The notes beneath the pieces were generated by a model. The model was not told the DNA's origin. It was given only the letters and a program-made list of their open reading frames with translations, and did not search any database. Shown here piece by piece: positions 16,815 through 24,893 of a stretch of DNA of 31,142 nucleotides (positions within the stretch are counted from its first letter, which is position 1; the number at the start of each line of letters is the position of its first letter). This DNA comes from a virus, in the IMG/VR virus record IMGVR_UViG_3300025110_000075, positions 1 through 31,142 of that record. One strand, given 5' to 3'. Made by a program: the position numbers and the translations under genes.

Positions 16815-17488
16815 CCTTGTCCTCCAATACGCTTAGTTTCAGGTGCAAATTGGTTGTATGTAGAAGCGCCAGAAACAGCAGCACTAGCAAGTCCACCAAT
16901 AAGACCAAGTGGTGAAGGACCTTTAACGAACTCAACATCCTGACTAGGTGCAGGACCCGAACGATATGGATTAGCTACTGACTCATACAAGCTTTGTTTT
17001 TGTTTGTTAGCTCTACGTCGAGAGTCATTAAGTCGAATCGTAGAAGCAATACGACCGCGAGCGAGATTAGCGACGTTAGCTCCACGCTGTCTGCCAATAG
17101 AAAGCTTGAGGTTTCGACCACGTGTGCGTGAACGACCACCTTCATCTACTTCAGTACCAGCCATTAACTTGACTGCTAGGTCTTGGTCTTGCATTAGGTA
17201 TTGGTTGATCTCATCATCTTCTCTGAGCTGTTCTTCAGAAGCGGCACGAGAAAATTCCAGACCTACCTCATCTTGTTTGCGCTCAACATCTAATTTTGCA
17301 GTATTGTATTCAGCAATCCCTTGGAGAGATTCTAGCTCATACTGCCTATTTCTTTGATTAGCTTTATTAGCAATAGAGCGGTTCTGAGCAGCAGCTTGGG
17401 CTGAGGCATCTTGGTGAGAACCAATAGCACTAGCAGCACCAGAAGCAGCAGACAGAACCCCTAACGTTGCACTAACGGGTTCGCACAC
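16811..17488 (-). CDS. Internal virion protein, T7 gp14-like
   Basis: 225 aa, close to T7 gp14 (196 aa). Begins MCEPVSATLGVLSAASGAAS, an Ala/Gly hydrophobic segment typical of the family, followed by a long Gln/Arg-rich helical region (AAQNRSIANKANQRNRQYEL) and a second Gly/Ala stretch near the C-terminus (LIGGLASAAVSGAS). In T7 this protein is ejected and inserts in the outer membrane. The order gp13-like, gp14, gp15, gp16 matches T7. It overlaps the upstream gene by 17 nt. Confidence 0.85.
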   Translation of the reverse strand: MCEPVSATLGVLSAASGAASAIGSHQDASAQAAAQNRSIANKANQRNRQYELESLQGIAEYNTAKLDVERKQDEVGLEFSRAASEEQLREDDEINQYLMQDQDLAVKLMAGTEVDEGGRSRTRGRNLKLSIGRQRGANVANLARGRIASTIRLNDSRRRANKQKQSLYESVANPYRSGPAPSQDVEFVKGPSPLGLIGGLASAAVSGASTYNQFAPETKRIGGQG

Positions 17489-17939
17489 GGCAAAATTCTA
17501 TAAAGGTTAAATTGTTAGGTCCATAAGGAAACTCCCGCAGGAATTTAAAACCTAGGAATTTGAGAAGCTTTAAATGGGTAGTGTTTCGCTTATCAACTAT
17601 GTTCCAAAGAAGCTTTTCAGATCGACCTTCTACATAGCGTTTCGCTTCTCTGGCGAATGTAATTGGATATTTATGTATGGCAGGAGTACAGAGCATCCAT
17701 ATTGCTCCCTGTGGGTTTACTCCTGCACAACCAGCAAGCTCACCGTTCGGTACTGTGAAGTAGACAGAGTCGCCATACTTAGCACCTAGTGGCAGGCTGC
17801 GTTTAGGGTCATGTCCATGACCTTCGACAACCTCTTTACGATCTTCTGGAAGTAGGTTACAGGCCACCTCATAGGCAGCCTGCATTGTGATTGGATGAAT
17901 GTATTTAGACACGCTTATGGTGCATGGGTGTGTAGTCAC
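17472..17939 (-). CDS. gp13-like protein with GNAT (acetyltransferase) fold
   Basis: 155 aa in the T7 gene 13 position, between tail tube B and gp14-like. The C-terminal half, EKLLWNIVDKRNTTHLKLLK and FLGFKFLREFPYG, resembles the GNAT 'N…R…h.fl.klGFk' acceptor-end pattern, while GELAGCAGVNPQGAIWMLCT could be the central strands. T7 gp13-type morphogenesis proteins share this fold. Whether it binds acetyl-CoA is not shown; a clear R/Q-x-x-G-x-G/A loop is not visible. It starts 35 nt inside the end of tail tube B; a downstream Met at 17887 is an alternative start. Confidence 0.75.
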   Translation of the reverse strand: MTTHPCTISVSKYIHPITMQAAYEVACNLLPEDRKEVVEGHGHDPKRSLPLGAKYGDSVYFTVPNGELAGCAGVNPQGAIWMLCTPAIHKYPITFAREAKRYVEGRSEKLLWNIVDKRNTTHLKLLKFLGFKFLREFPYGPNNLTFIEFCRVRTR

Positions 17940-20832
17940 CCTCCCACGTCATTGAAATAAACTGAGCAGGACCAGGGTGATGAGATTTCAGTACAAGATG
18001 ACAGTTTTTATTACGCTCATATACAGGAACTGTTTGAGTTTTCTCTGCAACAAAGGTTGCTTCATCTGCATCGTAGAAATCCATAAGTGTAGATTCATAC
18101 GTTGTTTCGATGTAGGTCTTACCCAAACGTTTTAGCCTTACATGAATCTGTCCTACAGGACCAAAACGAAGATGTACACGCTGAATAGTCAGCGATGCAG
18201 TAACGTCTGATGTAGTGATGTCTCCTGCCTTTTGTTTGACATAGATACGAGGAAGTTTGACATTTAGCTCAAAGAGCCAGCCAACAACAACAGCGTCACC
18301 AGCAAAATTACCATTGAACTTGTAGGTACTACCGCTCCGTTGGGTCTCGTCTTCAATAAACACTTCACCAGTGGACAGGTTTACTGCACCAAGCTTGGTT
18401 CCAGTGCCTGTAAAACTATGTGAGACAGTCGTGTATGTACCGTCGTAAGAACCTGCTGTCAGAGGTACCGACGAGTCAAGGTGTATAGAGTATTGGTCTC
18501 CAGAAACGAGAGAGCCAGAAGGACCGTAAAAGTTATCCGTTTCAATTTCACGAGCAGTATCAAGCTTTTGCAAAGCAATCTTCAACAGCTTGTAATCACT
18601 ACTAATGATGTACAACTCATCATCAAGCACAAACAAATGTGCAATGTTATGAGGTAAGGTCCATCTGAACCAAGCTGACTGAGCACGTTTGTCTCCAGTA
18701 TTGAAGTAGCGATAACCAAAGATATCTGCTGTACCAGACTTAGAGAAAAATATAGTGTTATTTTCCCTGCTGTTTGTCATGACGTCTAAATCATGAGGCA
18801 GTAGTTTAGGTGCAACTTTGGTTTGTTCAACCATGTCAGGTTCACCTTCACGACGGATATCGAAAACTTCAAAGAACCGACCGTTTACTCCAGCACTATC
18901 GACGAACCCTAAGGTTGTACCTAAAGAGATGGGATCAGTTTTAGGGCTGTATCTGTAAGTTGAGATGTTAGATAGTTTTCCCGTATCAGGGGTCAACGAA
19001 TCACTGTCAGTATGCAGCAGGAACTGCTGTGTTTCTGCAAAGATTACAAGACCAGTGTTGGTATCAATAGCAGTTTTAAGCTGCGTAGGCTGAGTAGAGC
19101 TTGCTTTAATATCGATAGGATCTGACCCACCAATGACTAAAGCAGATTCTTGGAAGAAGTTACCTGGATCACCAGCTCTGCTTAGGATGACATTGTCTTC
19201 ACAAAGGAATCCAAGTCTGTTTCTGTGGAAAAATGTTTGGCTAATCTTCTTACAGTCGTTTGAAGTATGATCAGCAATCTGAGCTTTAGAAATAAAAGAT
19301 GGGAAAGGATTAGTGTCGTCATCACCGACTTTACGGGTATCCCATGTGTATGTACCTACGGTAAAGCTACCATCAGATTGACGTTGGATAATATGAGGCA
19401 ATGTACTTGCATCTAGCGTTGTAGGAACAAGAGGTCCAATGGTTTCCTCCCAACTACCAGGACCATCTTGATCGTTGTTACCTACAAACTTAAGATAAAA
19501 ATCATCTTCTGCAGAGTCAGCACTACTAACGACTTTTACGATAAAACCATGTCTACATTGCCGTGGCAACTCTGAAGCATCATTAACCTCCATAGGAGTG
19601 ATGCGCCAAAGATCAGGCTGAGCTGTTGTTATATTAAATTTTGAATTATGAGTAATGAAGAATCCATTACCAACCTTGTAAACATTTGGTGTAAGATCCC
19701 TTTCGGCTTTATCTATATCAAGGATATTATCAGCAGTAATAGTTTGATTTGCATCAAAACTTGTAGGCGTTGGTCGGAAAGTGCCAAGATCTAATTTAGT
19801 TTTGACAGGTTGTACTTCTTCAATACGTATTGTATGGGTGACATTTTTCAGCCTAACTGTTACTTCAGTATTAGGAGCGTAGTTATTACCACCATGCAGA
19901 AGCTCTACAGTTGTATTGTAAACACCGACATATTCATCACCTTTAATATCTTCACCAGCATATTTAGAAAGGTTGACTTGACCCACTACAGTAAGACGAA
20001 CAACCATACCTGATCCTGGATTGCTGCCATTATTAATTTCAAATACTCCAGTGCCTTGAAACGGGAGTTCTGGACTTAAACCTTGGTATGTATTATTACC
20101 GTTATTTACACTTTCATTCCTATCAATAGTAATTCGTTGACCAGTCACTGAGTCGGTAACAACACCCGTCTTAGTAGGCTGGTAAAAAGGTGAATCGTTA
20201 GGATCTTTTAGGCTTATTTTTGTAACAGTGCCACGAGAAGCACTACCACCAACATAAGCATCATTGGCATTAGGACTAGCCACATCAAAGCTATATTCTC
20301 TGCCATGAGCTAGCTGACGAAGTTCAACAAATGCTTGAAATTTATCATTGCTGGTATTATTAATTGCACTTTGAGCACGATTAAGAGAAAGATCATTTGT
20401 GCGTTTAACTTCTTTGTTGACATTAGTCACAAAAGTAGTATCAGCAATAGTCAGGAATTTGATGTCTTCGTCTTCGGTGTGTGCGAGGTAAGAAATAGCA
20501 CTGCCACTATGAGCTACATCACCAGCAGAATCAGTTTTATTGCCGCTGCTGTCGTACACATCATTGGCGTGCCAAATCTTAACCGCACCGTTTCTTTGAA
20601 CCTGACCGATGTAAGCACCTTCACTTTTGTCACGGTAGTAACTAAACCAAGTACCAGCGGCAGCTCCAGACAGAGAGTTAATAAACCTACTACCAGGACG
20701 CTTTACCAGACCATCCGTGATGTCAGGGATACCGTTAACTAGATCTTTCACCTGTCCTGGTAGTACCAGCTCATCAGGTTGTTGTGAGATACCACCAGTA
20801 AAACTAGGGATAGTCTGAGTAATGCTTGCCAT
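17905..20832 (-). CDS. Tail tubular protein B (T7 gp12-like, tail nozzle)
   Basis: 975 aa. The N-terminus, MASITQTIPSFTGGISQQPD, carries the hallmark SFTGGISQQPDELVLPGQ opening of T7-like tail tube B proteins, followed by NGIPDITDGLVKRPGSRFI. The rest is mostly β, including FRWTLPHNIAHLFVLDDELY. At 975 aa it is longer than T7 gp12 (794), as is usual in marine cyanopodoviruses. It forms the distal tail nozzle. The ATG overlaps the tail tube A stop as TAATG. Confidence 0.95.
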   Translation of the reverse strand: MASITQTIPSFTGGISQQPDELVLPGQVKDLVNGIPDITDGLVKRPGSRFINSLSGAAAGTWFSYYRDKSEGAYIGQVQRNGAVKIWHANDVYDSSGNKTDSAGDVAHSGSAISYLAHTEDEDIKFLTIADTTFVTNVNKEVKRTNDLSLNRAQSAINNTSNDKFQAFVELRQLAHGREYSFDVASPNANDAYVGGSASRGTVTKISLKDPNDSPFYQPTKTGVVTDSVTGQRITIDRNESVNNGNNTYQGLSPELPFQGTGVFEINNGSNPGSGMVVRLTVVGQVNLSKYAGEDIKGDEYVGVYNTTVELLHGGNNYAPNTEVTVRLKNVTHTIRIEEVQPVKTKLDLGTFRPTPTSFDANQTITADNILDIDKAERDLTPNVYKVGNGFFITHNSKFNITTAQPDLWRITPMEVNDASELPRQCRHGFIVKVVSSADSAEDDFYLKFVGNNDQDGPGSWEETIGPLVPTTLDASTLPHIIQRQSDGSFTVGTYTWDTRKVGDDDTNPFPSFISKAQIADHTSNDCKKISQTFFHRNRLGFLCEDNVILSRAGDPGNFFQESALVIGGSDPIDIKASSTQPTQLKTAIDTNTGLVIFAETQQFLLHTDSDSLTPDTGKLSNISTYRYSPKTDPISLGTTLGFVDSAGVNGRFFEVFDIRREGEPDMVEQTKVAPKLLPHDLDVMTNSRENNTIFFSKSGTADIFGYRYFNTGDKRAQSAWFRWTLPHNIAHLFVLDDELYIISSDYKLLKIALQKLDTAREIETDNFYGPSGSLVSGDQYSIHLDSSVPLTAGSYDGTYTTVSHSFTGTGTKLGAVNLSTGEVFIEDETQRSGSTYKFNGNFAGDAVVVGWLFELNVKLPRIYVKQKAGDITTSDVTASLTIQRVHLRFGPVGQIHVRLKRLGKTYIETTYESTLMDFYDADEATFVAEKTQTVPVYERNKNCHLVLKSHHPGPAQFISMTWEGDYTPMHHKRV

Positions 20833-21452
20833 TAGCGACGTAGTGCGTGATGAGGTTTATAAGCGTTGTATGAGGTGCCATCAGGCCAACCCATAAAGGT
20901 GTGATCGCCTTGATCACATTCGTATTCCATACAGGCAGCACGTGCCTGGGATTCCTGTGTACCTAAAAGTTGTACAAGCTGAGGGTTACCAACTAGCTGA
21001 GCAGCAGCTCTGCCAGCAGCACGGTAAGTAATGTAGCGTTGAAAGACAGAAGGAAGATCGCTGAACTCGTAAAGCGTGACGACGTCCAGACTGAGGTCAC
21101 CTGTGAATACATCGGTGTGGTTGTACTTGTCATAGAGTCTTCCGTTGCGTTTAACTACATCAGTAGTTTTGATGTTTTGGTTATCGTGCACGTCGAACCT
21201 AATTACGTTAGGAGGAATGACAAAATAACCATTGGTGTCAGGTGAGTAAGTTACGTGATATTCAGTGTTAAAAGACCAGCCTTCATTCTGGACATCAACA
21301 TTGACTTCACGCAGAAGATTATGAATAAAAGAAATCTCAGGGTTAGTAAATTCGAGACTGAGACTGGTAACTGGAGACTGACCGATACTCCCCAGAATAG
21401 AGTTAACTGCGGATAGTTCGGTATCGAGTGTAATCGTAGAGGGAGTAGTCAT
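20832..21452 (-). CDS. Tail tubular protein A (T7 gp11-like, adaptor)
   Basis: 206 aa (T7 gp11 is 196). Features of the family are present: LDTELSAVNSILGSIGQSPV at the N-terminus and the helix RYITYRAAGRAAAQLVGNPQ near the C-terminus. It forms the ring joining the portal to the tail nozzle. The start codon is 6 nt after the T-tract of the terminator that follows the capsid gene, and no Shine-Dalgarno is visible in that gap. Confidence 0.93.
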   Translation of the reverse strand: MTTPSTITLDTELSAVNSILGSIGQSPVTSLSLEFTNPEISFIHNLLREVNVDVQNEGWSFNTEYHVTYSPDTNGYFVIPPNVIRFDVHDNQNIKTTDVVKRNGRLYDKYNHTDVFTGDLSLDVVTLYEFSDLPSVFQRYITYRAAGRAAAQLVGNPQLVQLLGTQESQARAACMEYECDQGDHTFMGWPDGTSYNAYKPHHALRR

Positions 21453-21458
21453 ATGGAT

Positions 21459-21484
21459 AAAAAAAAGGGGACCCGAAGGTCCCC
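21459..21484 (-). terminator. Strong terminator after the major capsid gene
   Basis: On the minus strand: GGGGACC-TTCG-GGTCCCC followed by eight T, a perfect 7-bp stem with a UUCG tetraloop. It lies 28 nt after the capsid stop, matching the position of the T7 terminator (Tφ) between genes 10 and 11. It should lower transcription of tail genes relative to capsid. Confidence 0.95.
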
Positions 21485-21511
21485 CGTAGATCTAATAAAT
21501 AGATAGGTAAT

Positions 21512-22645
21512 TCAGAAGTTGGCAGCGCCAGAGGTGTTGACCACACCGCTGTTGTCAACAGAAGGAGCGACGTCAACCACGAACTCCACAGCGGCTGCGG
21601 GGTTCAGGTAGTCAGCACCCATAGCGAGGCGTCCGACGATCAGGTCGCCCTGATACATCACAGACACGTCGTTACTGGTCACTTGGACTTGAGGTCCGAT
21701 AGCTTCCACAACACCTGCAGCTTCGCGTTGGAAGATCAATCCGCAGGACTTGCCGAAGACTTGACCACCGTAGTTATTGCGGGAGCCATAGTTGTTGCCA
21801 GTCACAGCAGTGTCAGCAGGCATGGTTTCACCAACGAAGTCGCCAGCCAGAGGCAGGCTGGAGTTAGTACCAAACTTACCCAGGAACGGAATGTTCATGG
21901 ACTTAAAGATCTTGATACCAGCGATTTCGATGATGCCATTGCCGGACTGCAGAGCGGTGCCCTGGACGTCACGGTTCACCAGGCCGTTAGTACCAACAGC
22001 TTGGATCAGCTCGTAGTACTGACGGGGGTTGATAACAGCCACACGTCCGTCAGAGCTAACACCCTTCTCGTCGAGAGCAGCAGCAGCGTCATAGAAGCCT
22101 GCAATCAGAGAGGTGGGGTTGGTAGCGTCAGAACCGTTGGTAGCAGTACCGAGACGAATCTGGGTACCACCGGGCTCGGTGTAGTTAGTAGCAGAAACAG
22201 GGGAAGCAGTACGTGCACCACGAGTGATGCTACGGAAGATCTTCCGGTCATAGGTTTCAGCCAGTGCGTAACCGATCTTGCGAGAGATCTCACCACGCAG
22301 CTCGTAATGAGCAAGGGTTTCATCCAGCTCATACAGGAAAGCGGAGCTGACCAGCAGGTCATCGACCGTGATGGTCTTCTCAGCTACCGGGGGAGCCTTG
22401 TCGGTGTTACCCAGGATCGGGGTGCCAGGGGTGTGATATTCCGCCTTGGTACGACCCGTGTAGATGAACTGAAGACTCTTGCCGTTCTTCAGCGTGCGCT
22501 TCATGACGAGGTCACGAGCGATGGAGTTGTATTGGAAACCCTTGAACACTTCTCCGGAGAAAAGATCCAAGTAAAGATCGCGGTTGTTAGAGGCGTTGCC
22601 TGTCAGATTAGCGCGACCAAGGTTTACCTGATTGGTATTAGCCAT
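21512..22645 (-). CDS. Major capsid protein (T7 gp10-like)
   Basis: 377 aa, HK97-fold capsid subunit of the T7-like type. Recognisable segments: DLYLDLFSGEVFKGFQYNSI, GRTKAEYHTPGTPILG, LLVSSAFLYELDETLAHYEL (N-terminal region) and VMYQGDLIVGRLAMGADYL near the C-terminus. It follows portal and scaffold, though a psbA-hli island is inserted between scaffold and capsid. No Shine-Dalgarno precedes the ATG (leader ends TTTACTACCA). A terminator follows. Confidence 0.96.
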   Translation of the reverse strand: MANTNQVNLGRANLTGNASNNRDLYLDLFSGEVFKGFQYNSIARDLVMKRTLKNGKSLQFIYTGRTKAEYHTPGTPILGNTDKAPPVAEKTITVDDLLVSSAFLYELDETLAHYELRGEISRKIGYALAETYDRKIFRSITRGARTASPVSATNYTEPGGTQIRLGTATNGSDATNPTSLIAGFYDAAAALDEKGVSSDGRVAVINPRQYYELIQAVGTNGLVNRDVQGTALQSGNGIIEIAGIKIFKSMNIPFLGKFGTNSSLPLAGDFVGETMPADTAVTGNNYGSRNNYGGQVFGKSCGLIFQREAAGVVEAIGPQVQVTSNDVSVMYQGDLIVGRLAMGADYLNPAAAVEFVVDVAPSVDNSGVVNTSGAANF

Positions 22646-22715
22646 TGGTAGTAAATAAAGTAATTAGAAATATGTAGCCCTTTCGATCGATCAAAATTTT
22701 TGTGGTCTATTCCCA

Positions 22716-22727
22716 CCGTCTAGACGG
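22716..22727. promoter_or_regulatory. 12-bp perfect palindrome in the capsid leader
   Basis: CCGTCTAGACGG lies 71 nt upstream of the capsid ATG, flanked by CCCA and AGGG-type sequence that could lengthen a hairpin. A second short palindrome (TCGATCGA) is at 22683. It could be a protein-binding site or an mRNA 5' structure. No function is shown. Confidence 0.4.
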
Positions 22728-22761
22728 CGAAGGGTATCTTCCGTAGAAGGCCAACGCCAAT

Positions 22762-22807
22762 AACTGAAGGGAGGAATCGAACCTCCCACTGAGTCACCAG
22801 ATCAGTT
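22762..22807 (-). other. tRNA-like hairpin element (TΨC-arm-like), not a complete tRNA
   Basis: On the minus strand AACTGA (22807..22802) pairs with TCAGTT (ends 22762). Inside lies GGGAGG-TTCGATT-CCTCCC, a textbook TΨC arm with the TTCGATT loop, placed exactly where it should be relative to a 3' acceptor strand. A stretch CTGATCTGGTGACTCAG just before it resembles an anticodon arm (C-U-GGU-G-A loop, Thr-like), but then the acceptor and D arm cannot be formed properly: there is no D-loop GG and the variable region is too short. The 5' edge includes the stop codon of the 38-aa ORF. It may be a tRNA remnant, an attachment site relic or an RNA structural element. Confidence 0.5.
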
Positions 22808-22918
22808 TAGAACAGTTTTTTTGTAAGCAGTTCCGCGATAACAAAGAGCGACTTCCTTCTCTTTACGGATGAAGTTCTTTTGCTCTTTGATAATGTAACG
22901 CTTTTCGAGATCAGACAT
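22802..22918 (-). CDS. 38-aa small protein between psbA and capsid gene
   Basis: From ATG 22918: MSDLEKRYIIKEQKNFIRKE, then KEVALCYRGTAYKKTVLN, stop. The end, LCYRGTAYKK, resembles the short 'LtYRGv.Y.k' motif of small cyanobacterial/cyanophage proteins (DUF4278-like); the match is by eye only. It is highly charged with no membrane segment. Its stop codon lies in the 5' strand of the tRNA-like element. Confidence 0.55.
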   Translation of the reverse strand: MSDLEKRYIIKEQKNFIRKEKEVALCYRGTAYKKTVLN

Positions 22919-22965
22919 AGTTCGTACATGGGTATAAACCTAAGCCCCGTTCCATGCTTAGGCAG

Positions 22966-23130
22966 TCATGCGTCTATAGTTGATTCAAGTACCATTTTGG
23001 TAAACTGTGTTTCCAAGAACTCAATATCTTGCTGCTCTTGCGGGTGACCACCAGGCCACTGTTTTTTATACAGTCTAAGTGCATCACGTATAACGCGAGC
23101 ACCTTCATCACAGACTCGAATGTCAAACAT
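22966..23130 (-). CDS. 54-aa small acidic/helical protein downstream of psbA
   Basis: ATG 23130 gives MFDIRVCDEGARVIRDALRL, then YKKQWPGGHPQEQQDIEFLE and TQFTKMVLESTIDA. The frame is open further upstream into the psbA 3' end, but there the residues are psbA shadow, so the internal Met is the likely start. The helical pattern and length resemble small conserved cyanophage proteins; no function is known to me. It lies 20 nt after psbA and would be co-transcribed. Confidence 0.65.
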   Translation of the reverse strand: MFDIRVCDEGARVIRDALRLYKKQWPGGHPQEQQDIEFLETQFTKMVLESTIDA

Positions 23131-23149
23131 AGATGAACGTACGAAGTAA

Positions 23150-24223
23150 TTAGCCGATTGCAGGTGCCTGCAGTGCCACGGGAGTTGAATCCACGGATGC
23201 AAGGTCAAGCGGGAAGTTATGTGCATTCCGCTCATGCATCACCTCAAAGCCGAGGTTGGCACGATTGAGAATGTCAGCCCAGGTGTTGATCACGTGGCCT
23301 TGACTCTCAGTAATTGATTGATTGAAGTTAAATCCATTCAGGTTAAATGCCATGGTAGATACACCAAGAGCAGCAAACCAGATACCAACAACAGGCCAGG
23401 CTGCCAAAAAGAAGTGGAGACTACGGCTGTTGTTAAAAGAAGCGTACTGAAAAATAAGACGACCAAAGTATCCATGAGCGGCTACGATGTTATATGTCTC
23501 TTCCTCTTGACCAAACTTGTAACCGTAGTTCAGTGATTCTTTTTCAGTCGTCTCTCGTACGAGCGAAGACGTGACCAAAGAACCATGCATGGCAGAGAAC
23601 AAAGACCCACCAAATACACCGGCAACACCCAACATATGGAAAGGATGCATAAGGATATTATGTTCAGCCTGAAAGACGAGCATGTAGTTGAACGTACCGG
23701 AAATGCCAAGAGGCATGCCGTCTGAAAAACTACCCTGCCCAAACGGGTAGACAAGGAAAACTGCGGATGCAGCAGCGACTGGAGCAGAGTATGCAACACA
23801 AATCCACGGCCTCATGCCTAGTCGATAACTAAGTTCCCACTCTCGTCCCATGTAAGCAAAGACGCCAATGAGGAAGTGGAACACGACGAGCTGGTATGGA
23901 CCCCCGTTGTAGAGCCATTCATCAAGTGAATTAGCTTCCCAAATTGGGTAGAAGTGTAGTCCGATGGCATTGCTGCTCGGTACGACGGCTCCCGATATGA
24001 TGTTGTTTCCCCACATGAGGGATCCTGAAACTGGTTCTCTAATTCCATCAATGTCTACAGGAGGAGCTGCAATAAATGCAGTGATAAAACAAATGGTTGC
24101 AGCCAGCAAGCAAGGGATCATAAGGATTCCAAACCAGCCGACATAAAGTCGATTATTAGTTGAGGTTACCCAGGAGCAAAACTCATCCCAGGTAGACCTC
24201 TGTTGTTGAAGTACAGCGGTCAT
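23150..24223 (-). CDS. psbA: Photosystem II D1 protein
   Basis: Complete D1 reaction-centre protein of 357 aa, a normal length. Visible hallmarks: [20 protein letters not shown] (first helix), [20 protein letters not shown] (Glu at the position equivalent to residue 130, the high-light type), [39 protein letters not shown] (Q_B pocket) and the Mn-cluster end [13 protein letters not shown], followed by a cleavable tail [15 protein letters not shown]. It replaces damaged host D1 during infection so photosynthesis keeps supplying energy. The gene is intact with no intron. It is part of the late structural block, 95 nt after the barrel gene, and has no visible Shine-Dalgarno. Confidence 0.99.
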   Translation of the reverse strand: MTAVLQQQRSTWDEFCSWVTSTNNRLYVGWFGILMIPCLLAATICFITAFIAAPPVDIDGIREPVSGSLMWGNNIISGAVVPSSNAIGLHFYPIWEANSLDEWLYNGGPYQLVVFHFLIGVFAYMGREWELSYRLGMRPWICVAYSAPVAAASAVFLVYPFGQGSFSDGMPLGISGTFNYMLVFQAEHNILMHPFHMLGVAGVFGGSLFSAMHGSLVTSSLVRETTEKESLNYGYKFGQEEETYNIVAAHGYFGRLIFQYASFNNSRSLHFFLAAWPVVGIWFAALGVSTMAFNLNGFNFNQSITESQGHVINTWADILNRANLGFEVMHERNAHNFPLDLASVDSTPVALQAPAIG

Positions 24224-24275
24224 TAAAAGTGCAGGGTTGTGATTGTTAAGGGTATGTATTTGAGCACTTTAATGA

Positions 24276-24308
24276 AGCCCTCCCAAGGCTCACGTCCAGT
24301 GGAGGGCT
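24276..24308 (-). terminator. Stem-loop between the barrel gene and psbA
   Basis: On the minus strand AGCCCTCC and GGAGGGCT form a perfect 8-bp stem around a 17-nt loop, only about 11 nt after the barrel gene stop. What follows is TCATTAAAG, not a T-tract, so it may be a weak terminator or an mRNA-end/processing structure that shields transcripts upstream of psbA. Confidence 0.6.
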
Positions 24309-24318
24309 GTATTAAATA

Positions 24319-24660
24319 TCAGAAACTATACTTAGCACCAATCTTGGTGCCGTATCCGTTGTCATCTTCACCAGTGATAAAGGAGACTTCACCATAAACA
24401 GACAGTTCTTCGTTCAAAGAGTACGAAGCACCGGCTTTACCAGACAGTTCAACATCACCGTCTTGACCATCAACTTGGATAAGGGCTGGTCCACCTTGGA
24501 CATACCAACCTTCACCTTCGTAGCCAACATGAACGTCGGTTACAGAACCGTTAAAATCATCACCAGTGTAACCAGAATTAGATTCAACATTTGCGTAAGG
24601 ACCAGCGATAGCGCCTTGTGCACAGCCGAGGAGGAAACCGGCAGCAATAATAGATTTCAT
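24319..24660 (-). CDS. Small outer-membrane β-barrel-like protein
   Basis: 113 aa with a signal peptide MKSIIAAGFLLGCAQGAIAG (AxA cleavage). The mature part is alternating β-strands (TDVHVGYEGEGWYVQGGPAL; GKAGASYSLNEELSVYGEVS) and ends GTKIGAKYSF. A C-terminal Phe preceded by alternating hydrophobics is the outer-membrane β-signal. About 93 mature residues could just form an eight-stranded barrel. It would sit in the host outer membrane during infection; possible roles are superinfection exclusion, transport or lysis, none shown. It sits between hli and psbA genes and so belongs to the host-takeover island. Confidence 0.75.
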   Translation of the reverse strand: MKSIIAAGFLLGCAQGAIAGPYANVESNSGYTGDDFNGSVTDVHVGYEGEGWYVQGGPALIQVDGQDGDVELSGKAGASYSLNEELSVYGEVSFITGEDDNGYGTKIGAKYSF

Positions 24661-24670
24661 GATTAAAGAG

Positions 24671-24823
24671 TTACTTTTTTTTTGCAGTTTTTGCGGAGCG
24701 TTTGAAGTTGGCAGCCGTGGGTGCTCCTTTAGACCCAGGCTTTCTCATTTTTTCACCACTGCCAGCAGCAATACGCTTGCGCTTAGCGTGGATGTTTGCG
24801 TAAAGACCTTTGCGTGCAGCCAT
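24671..24823 (-). CDS. 50-aa basic protein
   Basis: ATG 24823 gives MAARKGLYANIHAKRKRIAA, then GSGEKMRKPGSKGAPTAANF and KRSAKTAKKK. This is a small, strongly basic protein of a type I recall from many marine cyanophages, with no known function; RNA or DNA binding is likely from charge. A good Shine-Dalgarno (GGGAGG, 9 nt before ATG) is present, and the ATG overlaps the upstream stop (TAATG). Confidence 0.8.
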   Translation of the reverse strand: MAARKGLYANIHAKRKRIAAGSGEKMRKPGSKGAPTAANFKRSAKTAKKK

Positions 24824-24891
24824 TATTTCTTGCCTCCCTTTTTAGGGGGACGACCTTTCTTTGTTCCGTAAGTTCCTTTACCTTGTGGCAT
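24823..24891 (-). CDS. 22-aa basic micro-protein
   Basis: ATG 24891 reads MPQGKGTYGTKKGRPPKKGG then KK. It has a GRP(P) AT-hook-like core, so a minor-groove DNA contact is conceivable. The stop overlaps the next start as TAATG and its end carries the downstream gene's Shine-Dalgarno, so it at least acts as a coupled leader. I recall similar tiny ORFs in other cyanophages, which supports it being real. Confidence 0.6.
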   Translation of the reverse strand: MPQGKGTYGTKKGRPPKKGGKK

Positions 24892-24893
24892 AA

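Noticed and set aside
21683-22651. 322-aa open frame on the plus strand opposite the capsid gene
   Set aside because: Antisense shadow of a high-bias capsid gene, with a low-complexity Ser/Val/Thr sequence and no domain.
22715-22765. Sigma-70-like promoter (TTGGCG, 16 nt, GATACC) before the capsid gene
   Set aside because: The -10 match is poor and such matches occur by chance; no supporting elements seen.
22755-22835. Complete tRNA-Thr(GGT) gene
   Set aside because: Extending upstream gives only a 5-bp acceptor, no D arm with GG and a 2-nt variable loop, and it would overlap the 38-aa ORF; kept only as a tRNA-like element.
22966-23235. 89-aa version of the gene after psbA
   Set aside because: The first 35 residues are out-of-frame psbA sequence; the internal Met at 23130 is the sensible start.
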